A stretch of 64,000 nucleotides of DNA, taken from assembly GCA_951217055.1 (NCBI GenBank), contig OX578280.1, forward strand, positions 43,775,882-43,839,881, given 5' to 3'. The position numbers and the translations under genes are program-made. Under the pieces are notes generated by a model. The model did not search any database. It was not told the DNA's origin and saw only the letters and a program-made list of their open reading frames with translations. Positions 10,519 to 21,315 of the stretch are shown one piece after another (the stretch's first letter is position 1; every line of letters starts with the position of its first letter). This stretch comes from Gerris lacustris. Taxonomy: Eukaryota; Arthropoda; Insecta; Hemiptera; Gerridae.

Positions 10519-11398
10519 ATTTAACAAATAAAATACAAAATAATTTTTTTCTGCGCGCGCATACATGAGCGCGCAACACATTATTTATTATTTTACATTA
10601 CACATCGCCATTTTTCTTTTTTAATTGCTTACTGTTCATTACCTACAAGTCTCTTTTGTCTTTCACCGACAAGAATATGTATGTATACTTCATAATGGTT
10701 AAGATTATTTATTATTGTTGTAAGTCTTTCTGCGTATTTATCTTATTTTACTTCCACTTGCATCTAAATATTGTTACCTATATTTCCCTAACTCCTGTCT
10801 ACCTAGCAAGCCTAAACTTGCACAGATTATTTATTTCTGACGAACATACCATAATAAGTTAATAGTTAATTAACTAATTAACTATTTTTTGATAAGTTAA
10901 TCATTTGTTGGTTAATCTGTCTCATATCTTGTAAACTATATGTAACCAACTCTCCGACTATTTAGAAAGCCGAAACTTTTACAAATTATTTAATACTGGC
11001 TGCATACAATAATAAGTCATTAGTTAATTAATTTGTTAACTACTGATTAATTAGTTAATAAAATATTTAACTATTAAATAATTATTAATCAATTTGTTTG
11101 TTTTCTTTTTGTCGTCAAATTGTATAGCCTAAATTTGATTCACTTCCAAATTTGGCAGGAATTATCCATGAAGTCATTACAAGCGACGTATATAAAGGAT
11201 TTTTCATTTTTAGAAAAAATGATTCTGTTCATAGAACTACTAGTTATATTGTTTTAATTTTTTTTCACACATAGCGCCAACTTCTAGACGATCCACTTAT
11301 ACATGAACAGCTGATTACCAAGTCTTACTCCTTTGAATTCAAAAAGCCTGAGTCAACTTCTTTTAGTTATCTACCTTTAATGCACTTTAAATTATATA

Positions 11399-11403
<5 letters not shown>
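10519..11403. other. non-coding with a diverged tandem duplication
   Basis: Two diverged copies of one segment lie at about 10795-10890 and 10945-11050: each has 'C-GACT/CT..AGAAAGCC.AAACTT..ACA.ATTATTTA' followed by 'AATAAGT.A(T)TAGTTAATTAA'. A GCGCGC-rich hairpin (CGCGCGCATACATGAGCGCG) is at about 10553-10575. No gene supported. Confidence 0.5.

Positions 11404-11466
<63 letters not shown>
11404..11466. repeat. (TA)n microsatellite
   Basis: Continuous TA tract of about 63 bp. Confidence 0.97.
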
Positions 11467-11470
<4 letters not shown>

Positions 11471-12385
11471 TAATCACCCACATATATGGAACACCATAAT
11501 ATACTTAACGTAGTGTAAGTTCACTGAAATATAAACACTGACATGTAAGCCCACTGCAATGCAAATACTGTGCAGTTATCCTTTTTTTTACTTCCTCACT
11601 TATGAGACTTTTATGAGTGTATTAAACAATCTTAGTTGAACACCCAAAATGAATAACTAAATGGTTCCTATTCAAAAAACAAATAAATAAATAAATAAAC
11701 AGATGTGACCAATTTATATTGAAAAGAGCGGTCATGTGTCTTAAAAATAGTGTTTTCTGGCTGGCCTAAATTTATTTTTAGATTATCTTTTTGGACCCAT
11801 AATATGACCATAATATGGGTTTTAATTTTAATCCTCTCTGTGAAAATAGTTTGTTGAATTTGTTTTGAAAAGTAACTGTATTTATGTTTTGTCTGTCTAA
11901 ATTATTTTATGATTTAATGATTTAATTATTATAAAGAAAATTTGCTAAAATAAAATGTATTGATTGGGAAAAATGACGAATTGCAATCGTATAAGCTAAA
12001 TTGTACTTAAAGCAACAATAAAGAATTTATTTATTTATGATCTCCAAATACTCCTTTTTGGTCCCTAAATACGACCTCCAAATTTGTACTCCCTTTTTGT
12101 ACCCGAAATACTTAATTCTTGAAACCTCTTTTATACAGACAGAACTTTTTTTATATATATTTATTTAAACAGACTGCTTAAATAAACTAAAAGGTTTTTT
12201 TAATTTAAGAAAAAGAAATGATTTGTGCTGATGATTTTACTCAAAGATTTCTTTTATTCACATTTCTTAATTTAATATTTTCTTAAATATTTAATGGAAT
12301 GGAAGAATACATATTTTAAAATAATGCTCTTCTTTGATGTCTTCAGTAGAAAGATATTCTTGAATTCAAATAAACTAAGCGGGTA

Positions 12386-12390
<5 letters not shown>
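11467..12390. other. non-coding, nothing recognised
   Basis: AT-rich; short repeated phrases such as TACTCCTTTTTGG / TACTCCCTTTTTG at 12040-12110. No gene or RNA signal. Confidence 0.45.

Positions 12391-12464
<74 letters not shown>
12391..12464. repeat. (TA)n microsatellite
   Basis: Continuous TA tract of about 75 bp. Confidence 0.97.
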
Positions 12465-12467
<3 letters not shown>

Positions 12468-12596
12468 GGTATGCATGTATATATACAACATTCTCAGAAA
12501 CACGGCGTTTCAGTTTTTTTTTTTTTCAAACCTTCATCATAGGATCTATAAGAAATGAAAAGACAAAAAGTTAACATGTAGATAAATAAATATATA

Positions 12597-14331
12597 CAGG
12601 GTGTTCCAGCTCAACAGGGACACAGAGCAGGGTGTGAATCTATATCAAATTTGCTACCTAAAATGTTATATTATCACATGTCCTATCGACCTTCGTTTTC
12701 GAGATATATCGATATATATATAGTTTCGATATATTTGTGAATTTTGCAATAAATTGCTCTGTAACTCAAAAACTAATATAGCTAAAAAGATGCGGTCTTC
12801 ACCGTTGGTAAGTGCATTAAAATCCCTTTAAAAAACCCTAAACAGTTACTCGTGTAGCTCCATTTGAAGTGAGAATACAACCATTAAAAACTAATAAAAT
12901 ATTTAATTAAAAATGACAACAAAAATATGACCCTCCATAACTTTGTTGTTTGCATAGTCAACATATATTTCTGAATAGCTTAAAAACTACGCCAACTCAT
13001 AAGCTTTCTAACGACGTAACATATGCTGTACTCTACTGAAAAGTATGGAACAGAAAAGCAAAAACATTGCGAAAAATTCGCTAAATAATTGATTATTTTT
13101 TGTTGAATAAAAAATTTTCATTGATATAATTTTAAATATCGTTTTTACTTAAGAAGAATAGTTGTTTTTAGTGGTCAGTTTTTGTGGTCTTTAAGATGAG
13201 TTGCTCACTAAAATATTTTTTATTATATCATACATTCTTTTGCTTGTTTATCTCTCCCCTGGTTATGTTTTACGTCCTTTGCTGATTCAGTGGTATATGT
13301 CATATGTACTTTATTTTTATTAAGATTTGAAATATGAAGGCAGGACATGTGGTTGCAGTTAGATGGTTGTCCCTCTCATTATGCTAGAGACATAAGGAAC
13401 TGGCTTCATAGTAATTTCCTTCGACTTTGGATAACCGAAGTGGACCTAGTATCTGGCAACCACGCTCACCTGACTTAACCCCAATGAATTTTTACTTGTG
13501 GGGCACAGTCAAATTTGAAGTGCAGAAGTGCGCCGACGTAACATATGCTGTACTTTACTAAAAAAGTATAGAACAGAAAAGTAAAAATATTGCGAATGGG
13601 AGAGAGAAACAAGCGAAAGAATGTATAATATAATAAAAAATATTATAGCTCATCTTAGTGACCACTAAAACCACTATTTCTTGTATATAAGATTTATAGC
13701 CTCCTTTTCTTACTAGTCTATATCATTAAAAAAATGGCGCACAACAGTTGCAATCAGCACAATTAATTTTTTTGTTACGTAAAACGATATTTAAAATTAT
13801 ATCGATGAATAAATTTTTTATTCAACAAAAAATATTCAACTTTTTAGCGAATTTTTCGCAATATTTTTGCTTTTCTGTTCCATAATTTTCAGTAGAGTAC
13901 AGCATATGTTGCGTCGTTAGAAAGCTTATGAGTTGGCGTAGTTTTTAAGCTATTCAGAACTATATGTTGACTATGCAAACAACAAAGTTATGGAGGGTCA
14001 TATTTTTGTTGTCATTTTTAATTAAATATTTTATTAGTTTTTAATGGTTTTATTCTCACTTCAAATGGAGCTACACGAGTAAATGTTTAGGGTTTTTTAA
14101 AGGGATTTTAATGCACTTTCCAACGGTGAAGACCGCATCTTTTTAGCTATATAAGTTTTTGAGTTACAGAGCATTTTATTGCAAAATTCACAAATATATC
14201 GAAACTATATATATATCGATATATCTCGAAAACGAAGGTCGATAGGACATGTGATAATATAACATTTTAGGTAGCAAATTTGATATAGATTCACACCCTG
14301 CTCTGTGTCCCTGTTGAGCTGGAACACCCTG
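12597..14331. mobile_element. Tc1/mariner-family element with very long inverted repeats
   Basis: Both ends are CAGGGTGTTCCAGCTCAACA-type and are flanked by TA (12595-12596 and 14332-14333). The inverted repeats extend about 540 bp inward (12597 to about 13140, pairing with about 13785 to 14331) with a few differences. The unique core of about 640 bp holds a decayed mariner transposase C-terminus. Long inverted repeats plus a transposase relic suggest a fold-back derivative of an autonomous mariner. Confidence 0.88.
13353..13520 (+). pseudogene. mariner transposase C-terminal relic
   Basis: The plus-strand frame from 13353 reads LQLDGCPSHYARDIRNWL, matching the conserved QQDGxPxHYAxxVRxWL block of mariner transposases, where the D is catalytic. 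After a frameshift near 13440 the next block, W-x-PRSPDLTPM-x-F-x-LWG, appears in another frame at about 13456-13503 (the diagnostic end of the DDE/D domain). Frameshift and stops make it non-functional. Confidence 0.8.
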
Positions 14332-14579
14332 TATAAAAACAGGGGTAACAAAGAAATAATCTACACTAAAGAAAGAACAAGAGAACCGAAAAGGGGAAGT
14401 GCTATTTACCGGCAATTTACTTTAGACGTACAAATTAATCTCTATTAAAATTAAAACTATCCAAAAACATGAAAAAAAAATCTATACAATCGTTCCAAAA
14501 TAAACGCCATTTAGATTGTCAATATCACTCCTTAAGTTTAGTGGAAAAAAATTCAATTACTTTCTCATATGAAGGAAAA
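14332..14579. other. non-coding, nothing recognised
   Basis: Short AT-rich spacer between the mariner element and a RepC copy. Confidence 0.4.
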
Positions 14580-15060
14580 GTATTGTGATAGCGCGAAAGT
14601 TTGATTATGAGATTTTGATGGATTTATACGATTTGAGGTCCCCTGAGTCCAAAAAATTTGTTTTAAAAAATGTCTTTCTGTCGTCTGTGCAGACGCGTGG
14701 AGCCAAAACTACTGGGCCGATTTTGAGGAAATTTGCCATACATGTTCAGAAAAATCATACCCTGAGGCGAATTCAAGTAATGAATTTAAGCTTCAAATTT
14801 GGGGGCACTGCACTCCAAAAGGTTAAAAATCTTGAAAAATATTGTTTCTCAAAAACGGTTTCGACGATTTTGATTTAAAAAATTCTAAAATTTAGTTTAC
14901 ATTTAAATACGAATCTAACTATATAAGCTGTTTTCCCCGTAAAAATCTAGTTCCTGAGAAAATAATAGCTTTAAACGCGGATGGAGAAAAGCCGAGTTCG
15001 ATTCCCTGCCGAGGAGAAGTAATTTTTATGATAAATTTTGATATAGTGTTCAATAATAAT
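14580..15060 (+). repeat. RepC copy
   Basis: Defined by GCAGACGCGTGGAGCCAAAA, GGGCCGATTTTGAGGAAATT, TTTCTCAAAAACGGTTTCGA and CGATTTTGATT in order; the same order recurs at 15610-16160, 57010-57330 and, weakly, 45195-45480. Near its 3' end (about 14983-15010) is a B-box-like GAGTTCGATTCCCTG. The open frame that crosses it has no domain and is not conserved between copies. Confidence 0.65.
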
Positions 15061-15609
15061 TAAATGTACCTGCGAAATCTAATAAATGAAAAATACTTGG
15101 CTAAGTAATGTTGAACTCGTAAATGAGAAAGTTTGATTGAGTTGTCCCGGACTGATTTTTTATAAATTGTCTCTAGGATACTCCGTTTTTTTTTTGTTTT
15201 TTTTCATCCGACTTGTGAGCTAATACTTTAACATCCTTGAAGTTAATGTTGTCAGAGCATGTATAGCTAATGCTGTAGAAGTAATTTTGTGAGTTCTAAC
15301 ACAATAATCATACGAGTAGACACGTTACTTTAGAAACCTGGAGGCCTCTCCATAATAAATCTCATCACAATCCTGACAACTGATACATCATATTAGACTG
15401 CAAATAGGGCCAACTCTGTATCTACTGTAAAAAGCTGAATGAAACTGTGGCATTTCTCGTCGTAAATTCCGCTGAATGCCTTGAGAAAAACCTTCAATAA
15501 ATGGAAACGTATAAGCAACAGGTAGGGGCGTAAAGGTTGGGTAACCCTAAGGTTCAAATCTCGACGGAAGGGACATTTTTAATTATCCAGCCATGATTTA
15601 TTTTCTTTA
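15061..15609. other. non-coding; possible SINE relic
   Basis: Mostly featureless. A B-box-like GGTTCAAATCTCGACGG lies at about 15550-15566, directly before the next RepC copy, in the same relative place as a B-box-like motif after the first RepC copy. Confidence 0.4.
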
Positions 15610-16160
15610 TTTGTAATATATAAATAAAAATCAAGAGTATTGTGATGGTACAAAAACTCGAGGATGATGGATTTACTCATTTGAAGGCCCTCCAAGTGAG
15701 TCCAAAAAATTTACGTGAAGCCTAAACTGGCCATTTTCGATACAAATTTACGCATACAGCTTCAGAAATATCATATTCCGAGAAGAAATAAATTTTAGCT
15801 ATAAATTTGAGGTCGTTACACCATAAAAACTCTATTTCTCGGAAACGGTTCCGACGATTTTGATACTAACATTCTAAAATGCAGTATATTTTAATATGAA
15901 TCTAATCATTCAATTGGTTTTCCAGGGAAAAATTCAGTTTCCGTGATATTGAAGAAAATAATTTAGATTTAGTTACAGAACGAAATTTGTTTAATAATAA
16001 TTTGACTGAATAAAATTTTAAAATCGAGTGTCTATTAGACAATTTTGTTCAAGTTTGTTGGACCGTTTTTTCTTTATTTAAATTAATTTTTGCGTTTGAA
16101 AGCACCGCAGTTGTAGGATAATACCACGTACACAAGTTTTAAAAACACATAGTATTATAC
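15610..16160 (+). repeat. RepC copy
   Basis: Carries GGCCATTTTCGATACAAATT, TTCTCGGAAACGGTTCCGAC, GACGATTTTGAT and the 3' block GTAGGATAATACCACGTACACAAG. The last block reappears inverted at about 18285-18320, so this copy and the one at 18255-18650 form a distant inverted pair. Confidence 0.65.
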
Positions 16161-16240
16161 ATGCAATAAATAATTTATTTGCACTCTTTGTATCCTCAAA
16201 TAAATTGAAAATTACATTGCAAGGGTAGATAAACAAACAA

Positions 16241-16759
16241 AGATAGGGTCACGTCAGGTTTATTTCCACAAGGTTCTTTTTATATTCTCTTTGATGTTTA
16301 TTTGAACTGCGCGAGAAAATACGCTTAAATTAAACGAACATTTCTATTACATTTATTTTAATCCTAAACATGTTGCATAATAAAACAACTATTATTTATT
16401 TCATTTATAAGAAAAATGGTAAATACAAATATTCTTGATACAGTATGCAAGCTAACTTCAAGCGAATTTAACACATAACTTCTTATAAATATTTTTTTTA
16501 AATTATCTTTTAACATCTTTTAAATAAATATATTTTTTATTAAATGTGTTCTTCGCACACTGTTTTATGAATTTTTGTATTTGCCTTTTTCTTTTTTTAT
16601 GAATGTTTTATTATGCAACATATTTGGGACTAAAGAAATGTAATATAAACAATGTTCGTATTTTAGGTAAGTTTAATTTAAGCGTAAGCGTATTTTCTCG
16701 AAGTTTAAATAAACATCAAAGCAGAACCCAGTGGAAATAAACCTGATTTAACCCCATCT
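16241..16759. mobile_element. terminal-inverted-repeat element (MITE-like)
   Basis: The left end AGATAGGGTCACGTCAGGTT pairs with the right end AACCTGATTTAACCCCATCT. The pairing continues inward for well over 100 bp (TTTGATGTTTATTTGAACT, GAAAATACGCTTAAATTAAAC and their complements, then ATGTTGCATAATAAAAC). No open frame. Superfamily and target duplication are not clear. Confidence 0.7.
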
Positions 16760-17349
16760 TCCCTTACAAAGAAAGTAATAATTTCAAGATAAAAATAACT
16801 TTTTACATACACTTTTTTAAATTTTATGTTGAATCGTATGTAATGTTGATGATATAATTGTTATTGTTTTATAATGTATAATGTTAGTGAAAAAAAAAAA
16901 AAAAAAAATAGTTCCGAATTTATTTACTTCACATAAATGACAACCATCTAGAGAGCTGATCTTAAACCTATAATAAGACAAATCTTTGTACAACGGATCT
17001 CCCCAACACCAAATCTAAACCGTGCCATCGATATATTTGAAATAATATAATCAATATATTTGTTGTTTTGCTGTCATTCAATGTTTATCTCTTTATTTAT
17101 AAAAATCACAAATTTGAAACCCGTCAAAATGAAGATTGCGTAAATAATATGGGACATGGCAAAACAAATAAAATAACTTACGGATTTTTTCAGAACTAAC
17201 TTTCCATACAGCAAAATTTGCTGAAAGCCAATTAAATTCACTGAAAGATGGCTAACAGTATTAAAATAATGCATTGTCATCGTGTTCTGAACTATGCTAA
17301 AAGTTTCAAATGTCTAGCTATTCAGGAAGTTAGTTAGGAATCGATTATA
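16760..17349. other. non-coding, nothing recognised
   Basis: AT-rich with an A-run near 16891-16909. The 68-codon minus-strand frame here has no recognisable domain. Confidence 0.45.
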
Positions 17350-17648
17350 GAGCCAGCGTGGCCGTGCGGGTTAAACCACGTCTGCTCGGCCATCACTGAA
17401 TCTTGAGTGGAACGAGACGGGGTTCGATTCCTCGCCGTGACACTCTGATTTATATGGCTCACTATTGATCACATCATACTCGCTTCGGCGGTACAAATGT
17501 ACATATGTATGATGTGTGAAGTGGCTGGAACTCTCTACCGCGGGGCGTAAAAAGGGCCTAAGTGATGGCCTATTTACAAGGTTCGAACTAGTGGTTCGTC
17601 CTACCCGTTCTAGTAGGAAGTACTAGACTACTACTACTACTACTACTA
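17350..17648 (+). repeat. SINE-2, tRNA-derived, with (CTA)n end
   Basis: It starts with an A-box-like GTGGCCGTGCGGGTTAAACC and has a canonical B box GGTTCGATTCC about 65 bp later (about 17421-17431), the promoter arrangement of tRNA-derived SINEs. It ends in a short CTACTACTACTA microsatellite. A body segment TCACATCATACTCGCTTCGG follows the B box. Only one copy is seen in this window. Confidence 0.75.
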
Positions 17649-18064
17649 GGAATCTATTGCCAGATTTGTACCTGACAAACAAACAAGCAAGCAAACAAAC
17701 AAACAAACAAACAAACAAGAAAGCAAGCTAATAAAAACGTTGTATATAATACGAGTGGTGTCGCGGGACATTGGTAGGAAAGAAGTTCCATACGCTTTTC
17801 ATTTAATATAAATTATTAAATCACACTGCTAATTACGATGCTAATTACTTTTACTTGGCGAGGTTAGAAATTAGGCAAAATTAAAAAAAAAATGTATCAT
17901 TGATGTGAGCGTCTTGTAATAAAACATGTATTCAATATTGAGAAAATAGTTAATCGTGATGAGATGATAGTTAAATAGGATGATTGTAGTAAAGAGCTGA
18001 GTTGTGAGGAGAATGGACTGTTCTCTTACCCTCACGCCCCGTCCTAACTCCATTTAAAATATTA
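17649..18064. other. non-coding; (AAAC)n run
   Basis: An (AAAC)n/(CAAA)n stretch at about 17688-17720; otherwise nothing recognised. Confidence 0.5.
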
Positions 18065-18225
18065 TAAAATATATCACTTCACTAAGCAAAACCTTCTGTT
18101 TGTATCAGGTTGAAATTTTACATGATTGTTTCAATTGTAATTTAGACGATGTGTATGATGTTTTAAATCGTTACGTTAGAACGTAAGATATCGGTATAGA
18201 CGTTGTTTTCTCTATTTCGCTGTAA
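18065..18225 (-). repeat. RepA fragment, minus strand
   Basis: The segment CGTTACGTTAGAACGTAAGATATCGGTA, together with ATCACTTCACTA and TTGAAATTTTAC, is the reverse complement of the RepA 3' third. Confidence 0.7.
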
Positions 18226-18254
18226 TGTGCCGTAAGGAACTTCGTTCCAAAAAT

Positions 18255-18650
18255 AAATTATTTATTTTTATTTTTGAGTTCTTTTTAAACTTGTGTACGT
18301 GGCGTATCCTACTGCTACATAGTTTAAATGATGAAATCAATTTAAATAAAGAAAATTCAGTCTTTCTTTTAAAATCTAATTTAATCAAGTTATGAGTAAA
18401 CTATTTTCGATTTTCAGCTAAATCAAAATTACTATTATTAATACCTTGGAAACTAAATGTTTCCCGGGAAAACAAATTGCAAGATTAGATTCGTATTAAA
18501 ATTGTCTGCATTTTAGAAGGTTGCTATCAAAATCGTCGGAACTGTTTTCGAGAAATAGAAAGATTGTTTAGAGTGCCACGAGACCCTATATTCATTTATT
18601 GATTTCGCCTCGAGATAATATGATTTTTCTGAACCTGTGTGCCAAATTTT
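18255..18650 (-). repeat. RepC copy, minus strand
   Basis: Reverse complement of the RepC landmarks: CTTGTGTACGTGGCGTATCC, TTCCCGGGAAAAC, ATCGTCGGAACTGTTTTCGA and TCGAGATAATATGATTTTTC. Confidence 0.65.
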
Positions 18651-18659
18651 TATTTCCTT

Positions 18660-20800
18660 TCCTCTTTAAAAAAGATTAATCATTTAATTATTTAATATCT
18701 TTTTTTCAATTTTATAATTATATTTTTCTTTCTAATAACAGTCTTAAAGTGGCGAATAGGTAGAGATGAATTTTTTATCTCTTAAATTTGTAGTCATACC
18801 TTCTTTAATTTTTTTAATACGGGCTCTTACTAACTCTTGTTTTTGTACCTCCCACATCCTTCTGGTCGCGTGACGTTAATAAGAAAATGTTGAGAAGTTA
18901 CGTTCTAGTGATTGGTTTTTAGAAACAAGTGAAGTGGAGTTTGCCTCACTGTTAAGGGACTATGAGGAAAGAGGGTGATATGAAAGAAAAAGTAGATCAC
19001 CCACTAGTAAGAAAGTAGTGAAGAAAGGAAAGGAGAAAAGAGGGGGGACCTTGATGTTAAAAAGCTGTAGAAGGGTTAAGGGTGCCCACTACTAAGAAAC
19101 TACAAGAGAGTCGGGGGGGGGGGGGGGGGTTGTAGAGTAGGGTTTCCTCTCAGAAAGTGTAAAGGGCGCTCTGTCCTATGTAGTACTGTGTAGGTGTCTT
19201 CTAAGAGGGTTTTGGAGGGATGTATTAGTGAGGCAGGAGTAGGTAGGTGTCAGCATCCCTCCTTTCAACCATTTATCAGGATGTGAAGGAAAGACTCTGA
19301 CGTTCTCTACGGTAAAAAACTCAACTAAACAATAAAATACACGAAATAACAAAAAGAAGAATAAGGTTTGAAACTAAGAAGAGGATGTAATGAAGAAACT
19401 AAGAAGACAGATTGAGTGGAAGTATTTAAACAAAAACTATTGTTTGTTATCTGGTAGCTTTCAATGTACACTAGTCTATATACTTGACTAGAATCTGTTT
19501 CTTTTATTACTTCTCCTTCTTACATCTGTGTCTCCTTTAGGTCTTTCTTTCACCTTCTAGTCAGTCCCCACTCAGTTTCCTTCTTTTTTACCTTTGTCTT
19601 GTCTAATAGAATCAATAGAAAGAAAACTCACTTTAAAACACTGACAAACAATTTATAGATTAATAGAATCTAGTTCTTCAGCTGATTTACCAGCTTAAAA
19701 GTAAAAATAAACCATGATTGTTGCCTGTATACGTATGTTCTAAACATCCTAACGCATAAAAATAAAAATGCAATGTATTCAGGTTTCAAATATTATTTTT
19801 AAATGTCTGTGTAAAAAATGTTTACATAAATAGAGTAAATGATATTAAGAACAACTCGGATACAATCTATTATAAATTAATGATAATTAAAAACATGTTA
19901 ATTTATTTTAAAATATCAGAAAATTATTGAAATATGAAAATAAGGAATAAATGAAATGATCTAATAAAACAAATGATATATGTGATGAGATTCATAATGA
20001 ATTCGTTATTAATAAATTAATTTTACTATTACAATGTAACCTTCTGGACTGCTTTAAATGACACCCAATGAGAAAAATGGCAAATCTAAGCCTTCTAAGC
20101 GCTTTCAAACTTAAGTACTTAACATTTCTCGTGTAGATTTATTGGAAATCAATTAATAATCCCCAATTATGATTATAATCGAAAACAATTAATTTTAAAT
20201 GAAACTCGGAGATTATATATAAAGTGTTATATATAAAGAGAGATTATATATAAACCAACTGCTTAGTGTGATAAAAATATCTTGGAACGTGCCCAGTGCC
20301 CACCCAATACCAATACATTAAACATTTTCCGTTTATTGTTTATCAATACTCCGTTTATTGTGATTAAACGTCGAGATCGTTGAATTTTTTTTTTTTTAAA
20401 TTATTTTCGGGAAAACGAATAGTGGCGTCTTTTAAGGAGAAACTATGACAGCAAACTATTATAGAATACTTCAAGTATTCGAGCGTTGATAGAGGATGTC
20501 TTAATGGATTCTGAAAAACTTTCTTTCCACTTAAAATATTACTCGTTTATTTATTCATAGTAGCTTCGTTGTAAATAAGGCTATCATCAGTGCCTATGAC
20601 CTAACACTAAGCGTGTTTAAAGTTTTAGTGTTAGCATAATTTTGTCTTGTCTATTATTATATAATTTTACCTTATTTCATTTTTGTTTTAAGTTTCTGTT
20701 TTAATGTTAATGAGTTTTTACACCCAGGGTTTGTTTATAGTCCTGTAATGATGGCCTTACTGAGTCCGAAAGCTGCTTTGATTATTAAAATAGTATATTA
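18660..20800. other. non-coding; G-run at 19113-19129
   Basis: Low-complexity purine-rich sequence at 18950-19130 with a 17-base G run, and repeated phrases such as CCCACTACTAAGAAACTA / CCCACTAGTAAGAAAGTA. No open frame with a domain and no match to the dispersed families. Confidence 0.45.
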
Positions 20801-20805
20801 TGTTA

Positions 20806-21315
20806 CAAGGCTGTGAAGTGAGTTTTTTCTTTACCGCGGCAATTACATTTACTGTCGAGCGAAGCGAGACAGTAAATATTGCCAAGGTAAAGAAAAAACA
20901 CTTCAAAGTCGCGTAGCATATGCTATTTTTTCCGAGGTAGCAGACAATGAAAAAACATTAAATATTAATCACTAATCAATATATAATAATAACAAATATT
21001 AGTACATACTTAAGACTTAAAAAAAGAAACCTTAAAATGAGGTTACACTATAAGAAAAGATAAATAAAACGCATTGACATCTAGCGGATTTTTATCGTAC
21101 TAGAAGCATTTCTACAAAGACTGCAGCACTACTGACGGAAGTTTTGACAACTACCCGCCGTAAAGAAAAAATCTTTTAGTGCCTAGGACGTAAAAGATTT
21201 TTTCTTTACAGCTAGGAGTAATGAAAAGATTTTTTAAGTCCACGTAATGAAAAAATGGATTTTAGCTATGTTTTTTAGGCTCTAAAGTTACTATTTCACA
21301 GCCTACCACGGAAAA
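20806..21315. mobile_element. candidate short inverted-terminus element with subterminal hairpin
   Basis: AGGCTGTGAAGTGAG at the left and its inverted counterpart CTATTTCACAGCCT at the right. Just inside the left end, 20812-20910 is an imperfect hairpin (TTTTTTCTTTACC..GGCAAT..ATTTACTGTC then GACAGTAAATATTGCC.AGGTAAAGAAAAAA) with loop GAGCGAAGCGA. TTTTTTCTTTAC motifs recur inside. No transposase and no clear target duplication. Confidence 0.5.

Noticed and set aside
14585..14878. 97-codon frame
   Set aside because: Lies in a RepC copy; the frame is not kept in the other RepC copies.
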